Positions 1 through 10,149 of a DNA stretch of 64,000 bases are shown here, piece after piece. The stretch spans positions 24,296,822-24,360,821 of the forward strand of contig NC_134101.1 of the NCBI RefSeq assembly GCF_000715075.1. The letters are read 5' to 3'. The translations under genes and the position numbers were made by a program. Source of the DNA: Nicotiana tabacum. Its lineage: Eukaryota > Streptophyta > Magnoliopsida > Solanales > Solanaceae. The notes beneath the pieces are model-generated. The model made no database searches, was not told where the DNA came from, and saw nothing but the letters and a program-made list of their open reading frames with translations. Each line of letters begins with the position of its first letter. Within the stretch, counting starts at the first letter, position 1.

Positions 1-120
1 TAAAGCTCAAACACAAGAAAATGCAGTAATATGAGTGCAAACAATAGCTAAAACACGGGTTTCTAACCTACCATCAACTTTTATATATTATTTTTTTGTC
101 ATCATCAAAAAGGGGGAGAT
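1..120 (+). mobile_element. 3' internal end of a SIRE-like copia element, with polypurine tract
   Basis: The stretch ends in a purine run (AAAAAGGGGGAGAT, about 107-120) immediately before a TGTT that opens an LTR. A purine tract of this form followed by TGTTAAATAT is typical of SIRE/Maximus copia elements. I see no coding capacity in the 120 bases. The element extends off the left edge, so lineage assignment is by family resemblance only. Confidence 0.55.
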
Positions 121-322
121 TGTTAAATATAAGTTTCAATGATGAAAAAATAATATATCACTGTTGGTGCAAGATCTCAAGGGATAAAACAAAGGAATCA
201 AGAGGCCCTATCATTTAAGTATGGACTAGGGAAATAATCTATCAACGGGAGCTCTAGAAGCAAAGGAAAGGAAAAGTATCAATGATTAGAGATTAAAAAG
301 GAAGAAGCAGCAAAAATCCGGA
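121..322 (+). mobile_element. SIRE-like copia 3' LTR, left part, interrupted at 323
   Basis: The LTR opens with TGTTAAATATAAG directly after the polypurine tract. It runs to CCGGA (318-322), where a Ty3 chromovirus is inserted. The rest of the LTR resumes at 9420. Confidence 0.6.
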
Positions 323-2173
323 TGTAACGACCCGGCCGGTCGTTTTGAGTGTATTAGCCCCGATTCCCTATTTACTGCTTTTCTTGTATCTGTTTCTACT
401 TACGTGACTGGTCGGGAGGTCTTGTTTTTGGTTTCGGTGTGATTTGGGATACTTAGTCCCTAAAACAGAAGCTCAAGTCTTAGGATTTTGATCGTAGTCG
501 GAATTGTGTGAAGACGACTCCAGAATGGAGTTCCGTCAGTTTCGTTAGCTCCGTTGGATGATTTTTGGACTTAGGAGTGTGTCCGGACTGTGAATTTGAG
601 GCTTGTAGCTAATTTAGGCTTGAAATGGAGAAAGTCAAATTTTTGGAAAGTTTGATCGGGGGTGACTTTTTGATATCTGGATCGGATTTAAATTCCAGAA
701 GTTGGAGTAGGTTCGTAATATTGAATATGACCTGTGTGCAAAATTTGGGGTTGATCAGGCGTGGTTTGATAGGTTTCGGCATTGGTTGTAGAAATTGGAA
801 GTTTCAAGTTCATTAAGTTTGAATCGGAGGGTGATTCGTATTTTTGATGTTATTTAAAGTGGTTTGAGGATTCTACTAAGTTCGTATAGTGATTTGGGAC
901 TTGATGGTATGTTTGGTTGAGGTCCCGGGGGCCTCGGGCGAGTTTCGAGTGGTTAACACATCATTTTTAGCCTTGGTGAGATAACTGATATCTGCTGCTG
1001 CATTTTTTCTGGTTTCCTCTTACGCGTTCGCGAGAGGAACCTCGCGTTCGCGAAGAGTGTTTTTGAGATGGTGAGATTTTGCCATACGTGTCCGCGAAGG
1101 AGAGGACGCGAACGTGAAGGTATGGCAGTGTGTGCATCGCGAACACGTGAGTGACGTCGCGTTCGCGAAGGGGGGTGAGGCAGCTGGGGACCCCTAGTCT
1201 TTTGTTCTACGCGTTCGCGAGGTGAGGGATGCATTCGCGAAGGTCTGAGTTACAAAGCTTCGCGTTCGCGAAGAGTTAAGTTGAGAGGCAGTCTGAGTTA
1301 GCCTACGCAAACGCGAGAGGACGGGCGCGTTCACGAAGACGGAAATCTGGGCAGGCAGTATTAATTTCAAAAACGAGGGTTTGAACCCATTTTGCATATT
1401 TTGAGCTAGAGAACACGGAATTGGGCAATTCTTGAAGGAAGTTTTGTGGAGTTGATTGGGGTAAGTGATTCCTACTTGGTTTTGGTTAAAACCCATGATT
1501 ATATCTTTAATTTTATCATCTAATTTGTGATTTGGGGTGAAAAATTGGGGAAGAAGATGAAGTGTTCTTCAGCTAGATTTTTTGGGTTTTGAATGGGATT
1601 TTGTTATCAAATTGGAGTAAATATGGTATGGTTAGATTCGTGAGGGAATGGGCTTTCGGTTTTGTGACTTTTGTCAGATTTCGAGACGTGGGCCCGGGGG
1701 GTTGAGCCTATTTCGGATTTTTAACTTATAATTTCGTGTGTCTCTTGTGGAATTGATTCTTTTAGCCTACATTAATTATATTGTACTGCTTGTGGCTAGA
1801 TTCGGGGCATTTGGAGATTGATTCGAAGGGCAAAGGCATTGTGGAGTAGGATTTTTTACGCGTTTGAGGTAAGTAACAGTTTTATATCTGGTTTTGAGGG
1901 TATGAAACCCCGAGGATTGGTATGATGTGAGTATTTGGAGGTGACGCACATGCTAGGTGACGGGCGTGTGAGCGTGCACCGTGAGGGATTGTGACTTGGT
2001 CCGTCCCATGAGACTGTAAAGTCGAATAGCCATTGTTATTACTTGTTTTTCCTTGCCTTTGAGCAATTAACTGCCTTTCATGTTAGAAACCATGCTTAGG
2101 CCTTATGATCTCACTGTTGGGACCCACAACAATCGTATACTCGTTGAATTGACTGTTAGTTGTTGTCTTGCAC
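323..2173 (+). mobile_element. 5' LTR of the chromovirus, 3' part deleted
   Basis: It aligns along its length with the 3' LTR at 6937. Identity stops at 2173 (after TGTCTTGCAC); the other copy continues for about 1049 bases to 9414. The sequence jumps directly into gag, so the end of the LTR, the PBS, the leader and the gag start are missing. A segment at 373-820 is absent from the 3' LTR. Positions 1015-1340 hold a cluster of GCGTTCGCGAAG-type motifs. The open frame starting at 2080 begins inside LTR sequence and is not a true gag start. Confidence 0.85.
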
Positions 2174-3329
2174 CAGCTCAGGCACCACCCGTGCCCATTG
2201 TGATTCCAAGACTTCAGGAGGCCTTAGCTCAGATTCTGACCGCATGTACCAGTCTTGATCAGGCGGTCTCTGTTCCGGCCACAGCAGCCACTTCTCAGGC
2301 TGAGGGAGGTGCTCAAACTCTCGATACCCGCACACTAGAGTATGTGGTACAGGGATTTCAGACATCGGGGGCACCACCAGCCCAGCCGGTTGCATCTACT
2401 CAGGACTATGTGGTTCCTGCTATGCCTGAGGATGAGCAGCGTAGATTGGAGAGGTTTGGAAGACTCCAGCCTCCATCTTTCAGTGGTACCGAGGGAGAGG
2501 AGGCACAGGGTTTCTTGGACAGATGTCATATGATACTCCGTACAACATGTATTCTAGAGGCCAGTGGGGTCGCGTTCACTACTTTTAAGTTCTTGGGGGC
2601 TGCCTTCAGTTGGCGGAAGGCTTACGAGAGGCGTAGGCCGGCCGGCACAGCACCCCTTACATGGCAGCAATTCTCCGGTCTATTCCTAGAGAAGTTCGTG
2701 CCACAGTCCCGCAGAGAGGATCCGTGCAGGCAGTTCGAGCAGCTTCATCAGGGTGATATGTCTGCGACGCAGTATGAGATATGATTCTCGGAGTTGTCCC
2801 ATCATGCTATCTGGTTGGTTCCCATAGACAGGGAGAGGATCAGGAGGTTTATAGATGGCCTCACTTTTCAGCTGCGATTACTTATGACCAGAGAGAGAGA
2901 GTGTCTGGTGCTACTTTTGAGGAGGTTGTCGACATTGCTCGTCAGATTGAGAAGGTTCGCAGTCAGGAAAGGGTTGACATGGAGGACAAGAGGCCTCGTG
3001 GACAGGGTAGATTTAGCGGTGCTCCTTCTGGGGGTCAGTTCCAGCACGGTAGAGGCCGTCCTTTTAGACATGCTCACACGGCTCGCCCAGTCCACCGTGG
3101 TGCATCATCTGGCCATGGGTCACCCAGTCATTAGTAGGGCCAGTCGTCATTCAGTGCACTACCAGCGCAGAGTTCTCACCATGCCTCATCAACTCAGGTT
3201 TCCACGGGTAGTTCCTCTGGGCATCAGGAGCAGCAGTTCCGCCAGAGGAGGGGTTGTTTCGAGTGCGGAGATTTTGGTCAGATTAAGAGAGATTGCCCTA
3301 GGTTGTTGAGTGGGGCTCCACAGTAGAGT
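2174..3329 (+). pseudogene. gag: Chromovirus gag remnant (capsid and zinc knuckle)
   Basis: Gag would form the particle and bind genomic RNA. The retrotransposon gag domain is readable from about 2430 to 3000, with the motifs RLERFGRLQPPSFSG, TWQQFSGLFLEKFVPQS and QLHQGDMSATQYE. A zinc knuckle follows near 3250-3300, of the form C-x2-C-x9-C. The usual His is Gln (GDFGQIKRDC), so the knuckle is probably dead. There is a TGA at 2782-2784, a frame change near 2890 inside the AGAGAGAGAG run, and further stops near 3135 and 3327. The N-terminus is lost in the LTR-gag fusion deletion. No functional protein is expected. Confidence 0.85.
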
Positions 3330-3338
3330 ACTCGGCCG

Positions 3339-5396
3339 ATGGCACCAGCACTAGAAGCTTTACCACTCGCCCAACCAGCTTGGGGTGGGGCTCAGTCAGC
3401 TAGGTGTCGCCCTAGAGGGGGAGGCCGATCAGGGGGCGGCCAGGCCCATTTCTATGCTCTCCCTGCCAGACCAGATGCCATTGCTTCAGATGCTGTGATT
3501 ACAGGTATTGTCTCAGTTTGCCACAGAGATGCCTTTGTATTATTTGACCCTGGTTTCACTTATTCATATATTTTCTTGCATTTCGCTCATTTTCTGGATA
3601 TGCCCCGTGAGTTTTTAGTTTCATCTGTTCATGTATCTACTCTTGTAGGTGATACTATTATTGTGGACCGCGTATATCGGCCATATGGTGACTATTGGGG
3701 TCTGGAGACCAGAGTAGATCTCTTATTACTTAGTATGGTCGATTTCGACGTGATTTTGGGTATGGATTGGTTGTCTCCATGTCATGTTATTCTAGATTGT
3801 CACGCTAAGACTGTGACATTGGTGATTCCGGGGTTGACGAGGGTTGAGTGGAGCGGCTCTATAGACTATGTTCCCAATAAAGTGATTTCATAGTTGAAAG
3901 CTCAGCGGATGGTTGAGAAAGATTGCCTATCTTATTTGGCTTTTGTGAGGGATGTTAGTGCAGAGACTCTTGCCATTGATTCTGTTCTGGTGGTGCGTGA
4001 TTTTCTGGATGTGTTTCCTGCAGACCTGCCGGGCATGCAGCCTGACAGGGATATTGACTTCGGTATTGATTTAGTGCCGAGCACTCAGCCCATTTCTATT
4101 CCACCGTACCGTATGGCACCGACTGAGTTGAAGGAGTTGAAGGAGCAGCTTTAGGAACTCATTGATAAGGGGTTAATTTGGCCTAGCGTGTTACCTTGGG
4201 GTGCACCAGTGAAGAAGAAGGATGGTACTATGAGAATGTGCATTGATTACAGACAGTTGAACAAGGTCACAATCAAGAACAAGTATCCTTTGCCACATAT
4301 TGATAATTTGTTTGACCAGCTTCAGGGAGCGATGGTGTTCTCCAAGATTGATTTGAGGTTAGGGTATCACCAGCCGAATATTCAGGATTCGAATATTCTT
4401 AAGACAGCTTTCAGGACCCAATATGGCCATTATGAGTTCCTTGTGATGTCTTTTGGGCTGACCAACGCCCCAGCAGCGTTCATGCATCTGATGAATGGTG
4501 TGTTTTAGCCTTATTTGGACTCGTTCATCATTGTATTCATTGATGATATCTTGGTGTAATCTCGTAGCCAGGAGGAGCATGCCCAGCATCTGAGGATTGT
4601 GTTACAGAGATTGAGGAAGGAGAAGCTTTATGCAAAGTTCTCCAAGTGTGAGTTTTTTCTCGACTCAGTGGCGTTCTTGGGGCACGTGGTGTCCAGCGAG
4701 GGTATTCAGGTGGACCCGAAGAATATAGAGGCGGTGCATAGTTGGCCTACACCGTTCTCAGCCACGGAGATTAGGAGATTTCTTTGTTTGGCGGGCTATT
4801 ACCGTCGTTTTGTGGAGGGTTTCTCATCTATTGCATCGCCCTTAACCAAATTGACCTAAAAGGGTGCTCCTTTCAAGTGGTCAGAGGAGTGCGAGGAGAG
4901 CTTTCAGAAGCTCAAGACTGCTTTGGCCATGGCTCTAGTTCTAGTTCTACCATCAGCTTCTAGTTCCTACACAGTGTATTGTGATGCCTCGCGGATAAGT
5001 ATTGGATGTGTTCTGATATAAGAGGGTAGAGGGATTGCTTATGCTTCGTGCCAGTTGAAGCCTCGCAAGAAGAACTATCATGTCCATGATCTTGAGTTAG
5101 CAGCTATTGTTCACGCTTTAAAGATTTGGCGGCACTACTTGTACGGGGTCCATTGTTATATTTTCACTGATCATCGGAGTTTGCAGCATCTGTTCAAACA
5201 AAAGGATCTTAACTTGCGTCAGCGGAGGTGGTTGGAGCTTCTTAAGGATTATGATATCACCATTTTATACCATCCCGGGAAGACCAACCGATGCCTTGAG
5301 TCGTCGGGAGGAGAGTTTGGGGAGCTTAGCATATCTTCCAGCATCAGAGTGGCCATTAGCATTGGATGTTCAGGTCTTAGCTATCCAGTTTGTTAA
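3339..5396 (+). pseudogene. pol: Chromovirus pol remnant: protease, reverse transcriptase, RNase H
   Basis: The protease covers about 3480-3870. Its active-site motif reads FDPGFT, where family members have D-x-G-S/T, so Ser is replaced by Phe. The RT runs from about 4000, with [30 protein letters not shown] and the catalytic FIDD box near 4540. RNase H follows at 4860-5290, with YCDAS and FTDHRSLQHL. In-frame stops lie at 3891, 4152, 4506, 4557, 4857 and about 5020, and a frame change near 5285 breaks the chain between HPGKTN and DALSRR. Four of these stops sit where related elements have Gln. Domains are contiguous and in the normal order, so this is a fossil polyprotein. Confidence 0.88.
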
Positions 5397-5839
5397 ATTG
5401 GATATTTCTGAGCCGAGTCGAGTATTGACTTGTATGATCTCTCGGTCTTTTCTTTATGATCGTATCAGGGAGCGTCAATATGATGACCCCCATCTACTTG
5501 TCCTTAAGGACACGGTCCATCACGGTGATGCTAAGGAGGTTACTATTGGAGATAATGGTGCATTGAGGATGCATGGCAGGCTATGTGTGCCCAATGTAGA
5601 TGGTTTGCGTGAGCTGATTCTCCAGGAGGCTCACAGTTTACGGTATTCTATTCATCCGGGGTGCCGCAAAGATGTATCAGGACTTGAGGCTGTATTACTG
5701 GTGGAGGAGGATGAAGAAGGACATAGTGGAGTATGTAGTTCGGTGCCTAAATTTCCAGCATGTGAAGTATGAGCATCAGCGACCAAGTGGGTTGCTTCAA
5801 AAGTTAGTGATTTCGGAGTAGAAATGGGAGCGGATCACT
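5251..5839 (+). pseudogene. Chromovirus RNase H-integrase linker and IN zinc-finger remnant
   Basis: The frame covers the stretch between RNase H and the integrase core, starting at DALSRREESLGSLAYLPASE. It includes RIRERQYDDPHLLVLKD and the histidine part of the HHCC finger ([14 protein letters not shown]). A frame change near 5660 moves the remaining finger ([15 protein letters not shown]) into the frame used by the integrase core. A TAG at 5818-5820 stands where related elements have Trp (E-W-K-W-E-R). It joins directly to the integrase core at 5840. Confidence 0.8.
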
Positions 5840-6925
5840 ATGGATTTCATTGTTGGGCTTCCACGGACGCAGCATAAGTTTGATGCAGTTTGGGTGATTA
5901 TGGACCGGCTGACCAAGTCAGCTCATTTCATTCCTGTGATGACTACCTATTCTTCCGAGCAACTAGCTCGAATGTATATCCGCGAGATTGTCAGGATTCA
6001 TGGCGTGCTGGTATCTATCATTTCTGACCGGGGTACGCAGTTTACATCACGGTTCTGGAGGGCCGTACAACATGAGTTGGGTACTCGAGTGGAGTTGCGC
6101 ACAATATTTCACCCTCAGACGGACGGACAGTCCGAACGCACTATTAAGATATTAGAGGATATGCTCTGTGCATGTGTGATGGAGTTTGGGGGTTCGTGGG
6201 ATCAGTTCTTACCACTAGCGGAGTTTGCTTACAATAACAGTTATCAGTCGAGCATCCAGATGGCACTGTATGAGGCTTTGTATGGTAGGCGGCATAGGTC
6301 TCCAGTGGGTTGGTTCGAGCCGGGGGAGGCTAGATTATTGGGTACAGACTTGGTTCAGGATGCTCTAGAGAAGGTTAAGGTGATTCAGGATAGACTACGC
6401 ACAGCCCAGTCCAGACAGAAGAGTTATGCGGATCGGAAGGTTCGCGATGTTGCATTCATGATTAGAGAGCGGGTCTTGCTCCGAGTGTCACCCATGAAAG
6501 GTGTTATGAGGTTCGGAAAGAAGGGAAAGCTGAGCCCGAGGTTTATCGGTCCATTTGAGGTATTGCGACGTGTTAGGGAGGTTGCTTATGAGCTTGACTT
6601 GCCACCCAGTCTAGCAGGATTTCATCCAGTATTCAATATTTCTATGCTCCGGAAGTATCACGATGATCCGTCTCACGTGTTGGATTTTAGCTCAGTCCAG
6701 TTGGACAAGGATTTATCTTACGTTGAGGAGCAGGTGGCGATCTTAGATAGACAGGTTCGAAAGCTAAGGTCGAAGAATATTGCTTCTGTAAAGGTTCAGT
6801 GGAGGCGCCAGCCGGTAGAGGAGGTGACTTGGGAGACCGAGCAGGATATGCGCAACCGTTATCCTCATCTTTTTACCACTTCAGGTATGTCTCTATGCTC
6901 GTTCGAGGACGAACGATTGTTTTAA
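5840..6925 (+). pseudogene. Chromovirus integrase core, GPY/F domain and chromodomain-like tail
   Basis: This 361-codon frame is the best preserved part of the element. The DDE catalytic triad is readable: Asp in MDFIVGLP, Asp in SIISDRGTQF and Glu in DGQSERTI. The GPY/F module follows (LSPRFIGPFEVLRRV), then a tail (VAILDRQVRKLRSKNIASVKVQW, ending NRYPHLF) that matches the chromodomain-like end of Tekay/Del integrases, which targets chromatin. It ends at TAA just before the polypurine tract. The first Met is inside the core, so the frame starts mid-polyprotein. Without upstream parts it would not be made by normal polyprotein processing. Confidence 0.88.
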
Positions 6926-6936
6926 GAGGGGGAGGA
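6923..6936 (+). promoter_or_regulatory. Polypurine tract of the chromovirus
   Basis: The purine run AAGAGGGGGAGGA abuts the TGTAACG of the 3' LTR. It would prime plus-strand DNA synthesis. Confidence 0.85.
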
Positions 6937-9414
6937 TGTAACGACCCGACCAGTCGTTTTGAGTGTATTAGCCCCGATACCCTATTGAATCGGAGGGTGA
7001 TTCATGTTTTTGATGTTATTTGAGGTGGTTTGAGGATTCGACTAAGTTCGTATAGTGTTTTGGGACTTGATGGTATGTTTCGTTAAGGTCCCGGGGGCCT
7101 CGGGCGAGTTTCGGGTGGTTAACGGATCATTTTTGGCCTTGGTGAGATAGCTAATATCTGCTGCTGTATTTTTTCTGGTTTCCTCTTATGCGTTCGCGAG
7201 AGGAGCCTCACGTTTGCAAAGAGTGTTTCTGAGTTGTGAGATTTTGCCCTATGCATCCGCGAAGGAGAGGACCCGAACACGAAGGTATGGCAGTGTGTGC
7301 ATTGCGAACGCGTGAGTGGCGTCGCGTTCGCGAAGGGGAGTGAGGCAGTTGGGGACCCCCAGTCTTTTGTTCTATGCGTTCGCAAGGTGAGGGATGCGTT
7401 AGCGAAGGTCTGAGTTGCAAAGCTTCGCATTCGTGAAGCGTAGGTCGTGTTCACAAAGAGTTAAGTTGAGGGGCAGTCTGAGTTGGCCTACGCGAACGCG
7501 AGAGGACGGTCGTGTTCGCGAAGAAGGAAATCTGGGCAGATAGTATTAATTTCAAAAATGAGGGTTTGAACCCATTTTGCATATTTTGAGCTAGAGAACA
7601 CGGAATTGGGAGATTCTTGAAGAGATATTTGTGTAGTTGATTAGGGTAAGTGATTCCTACTTGGTTTTGGTTAAAACCCATGATTATATCTTTAATTGTA
7701 TCATCTAATTTGTGATTTGGGGTGAAAAATTAGGGAAGAAGATGAAGTGTTCTTGAGCTAGATTTTTTGGGTTTTGAATAGGATTTTGTTATCGGATTGG
7801 AGTAAATTTGGTATGGTTAGATTCGTGAGTGAATGGGCTTTCGGGTTTTGTGACTTTTGTCAGATTTTGAGATGTGGGCCCGGGGGACGTATTTGAGCCT
7901 ATTTCGGATTTTTGACTTATAATTTCGTGTTTCTCTTGTGGAATTGATTCTTTTAGCCTACATTAATTATATCGTACTGCTTGTGGCTAGATTCGGAGCG
8001 TTTGGAGATTAATTCGTGGGGCAAAGGCATTATGGAGTAGGATCTTTTGCGCGTTTGAGGTAAGTAACAGTTTTATATCTGGTTTTGAGGGTATGAAACC
8101 CCGAGGATTGGTATGATGTGAGTGTTTGGAGGTGAGGCACTTGCTAGGTGACAGGCGTGTGAGCGTGCACCGTGAGGTATTGTGACTTGGTCCGTCCCCA
8201 TGAGACTGTGAAGTCGAATAGCCATTGTTATTACTTGTTTTTCCTTGCCTTTGAGCAATTAACTGCCTTTCATGTTAGAAACCATGCTTTGGCCTTATGA
8301 TCTCACTGTTGGGACCCACAGCGATCGTATACTTGTTGAATTGACTGTTAGTTGTTGTCTTGCACTCAGTCACAGTCTTACTTGTGTGTTATATCTCTGT
8401 TCCCTCTCATTTCTTGTTGATACTTGTTGTATTCTCTTTTTGGGCTGATCTTTATGATTTCTGAGGGCCGTGAGACTAAAGAGGTACATGACTGAGTAAG
8501 ACTGAGGGCCTGGTTATGAGGTATAGATACCATAGCACGTGAGTTGTCCGTGCGAATTATGATGTTGATACTAAGCACACGAGTTGTCCGTGCGGATTCG
8601 GATATGATACTGTAGCACGTGAGCTATCCGTGCAGATCTTGATATGATACGATAGCACGTGAGTTGTCCGTGTGATTATAGCGCTTGCTGGAAGGACTGT
8701 TGTATTGAAGGTTGAGAGCTTAGAGTATGAGCTGTTAAGATTAAGCTGAGTGACTGCTGCCTTGAGAGTCTGTACTTACTTTTATTTATTTATGCACTTA
8801 TGTTGTTATCTGTTGTTGTTGTGAAATTTCTGGAAGATTCATATCTGCTTTACTTGAGCTCGAACTTATTTGAATTATACCACCGGATTTGAAAGCATGT
8901 TCACCTTTTACGGAAAACTTTTGAAATGATCTGTATTTCTTATAGCTCGTCGCTGCTTCTCAGTTCCTTATTTAATTTGTTACTTGTTGAGTTGGTTGTA
9001 CTCATGCTACACCCTGCACTTCATGTGCAGATCCAGGTGTGTACGGTTCTGACGGTCGCCGAGTTCGTGCGCGAGCTGATTATCGGAGACTTATGAGGTA
9101 GCTGCTGGCGTCTGTAGTCCTTGTTTCTCCATTTTTATTATCTTTTCTCTCTTGTATTGGCATTTGGCATAGACTGTAGTAGACTCTGTTCCTAGATTGG
9201 TTGTTAGATGCTCATGACTTAGTGACACCTCGATGTCGGGCTATCATTTTCGCACTTGTATTTTTGGGTTTTTACTCCGTTATTATGTAAACATTCAGTT
9301 AATTTAATTGCTTTAGCTCCTTCCTGTCATATAATGAAAGCATATTGAGAATGCCGGCTTGCCTAATTCCACGATAGGCGCCATCACGACGGGTTAGGTA
9401 TTTGGGTTGTGACA
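6937..9414 (+). mobile_element. 3' LTR of the chromovirus, with 448-bp internal deletion
   Basis: It starts TGTAACGACCCGACC and ends TTGGGTTGTGACA. Compared with the 5' copy it lacks the segment matching 373-820; the join is CCCTATT|GAATCGG with two bases of microhomology. It keeps the 3' portion absent from the 5' copy. That portion has repeats of GCACGTGAGTTGTCCGTGC at about 8535-8670 and the conserved end GATAGGCGCCATCACGAC. Confidence 0.88.
8535..8675 (+). repeat. Tandem G-box/hairpin repeats inside the chromovirus LTR
   Basis: About four units share a core AGCACGTGAGTTGTCCGTGC, separated by GAT-ATGATA spacers, with a spacing of about 46-52 bases. Each core contains a CACGTG and can fold on GCACG/CGTGC arms. 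A similar array lies in the solo LTR at 58700-58930. Confidence 0.75.
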
Positions 9415-10149
9415 TCGGAAGAAGAATCAATCAATGATTTGATAGATGATTGACGGAAGCTATTATAGGAAGGTCTTAAATCAAAGGAAAACAAGATTAC
9501 AAAGCTCTGCAGCGGAGATCGTTAAAGCTCGAAATTAAGGGATCCGTTGTTGATCACTCAATTAACAGAAAGATCTGCTTAGCGGAAGAAAAGCTTGTCA
9601 AAGCCATAAGTCAAGGAAGATCAACGGAAACTTGACCTTATTCTTAGAAAGAATCAATTTATGATTCGTTTCAAGGATCAACTCCCTTGGGTTTGTAATT
9701 TCTCAAGATTCACGTCAATCAAGAGTCAAGAAGATCTCACGAAGTATATATATATATTTGTTCCAGGCTTGAAGCAGGCATGCTTTGAACGAATCATTAT
9801 CACTCTTTTTGTTCTATTCCAAACAAGCATTGTAATTCTCTTTAGATGTATTGTATAATTAGTGAGAGAAGAAAAAGAGATAAACACTAGTGAGGCATTG
9901 TATCAAGAAGAGATAAGCGACATAGAGACTAAGTTGTTGGTCTAAAGCTACATCAACCATGTTGTAATCGAGAAACTTCAAATACTGAAAGAGAGCACCC
10001 TTACAACCCAAGGGGAATGGACGTAGGATTCACATTGAATCTGAACTAGTATAAAAATCCCGATGTCTTTAATTCCTGCACTTTATTTCTACATTATTAC
10101 TATTTTGTTCTTATCTCTAATCCACTAATTGGCGATGTGAATACAAACA
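9415..10149 (+). mobile_element. SIRE-like copia 3' LTR, right part
   Basis: This continues the LTR from 322. Positions 9415-9419 are the duplicated target TCGGA. The likely end is AACA at 10146-10149, mirroring the TGTT start, which gives an undisrupted LTR of about 930 bases. The 3' boundary is inferred from the inverted TGTT/AACA ends and was not confirmed with a second LTR. The open frame at 9661-9858 has no recognisable product. Confidence 0.5.

Larger units (their letters stand above)
323..9414 (+). mobile_element. Tekay/Del-type Ty3 chromovirus, degenerate, nested in a copia LTR
   Basis: The order is LTR remnant, gag, protease, RT, RNase H, integrase with a C-terminal chromodomain-like tail, polypurine tract, LTR. 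It begins TGTAACGACC and ends TTGTGACA. The flanking pentamers are CCGGA (318-322) and TCGGA (9415-9419), a target duplication with one C/T difference. The coding region has many stops and at least three frameshifts, and the primer-binding site is lost. It therefore cannot be autonomous, although the integrase reading frame of 361 codons is still open. Confidence 0.9.

Noticed and set aside
953..1496. Two overlapping minus-strand open frames of about 90-100 codons in the LTR
   Set aside because: They lie in the CG-palindrome part of the LTR and reappear in the other copy (7119-7681). The Arg/Ser/Thr-rich translations follow from the repeated TTCGCGAA motif, and no domain is visible.
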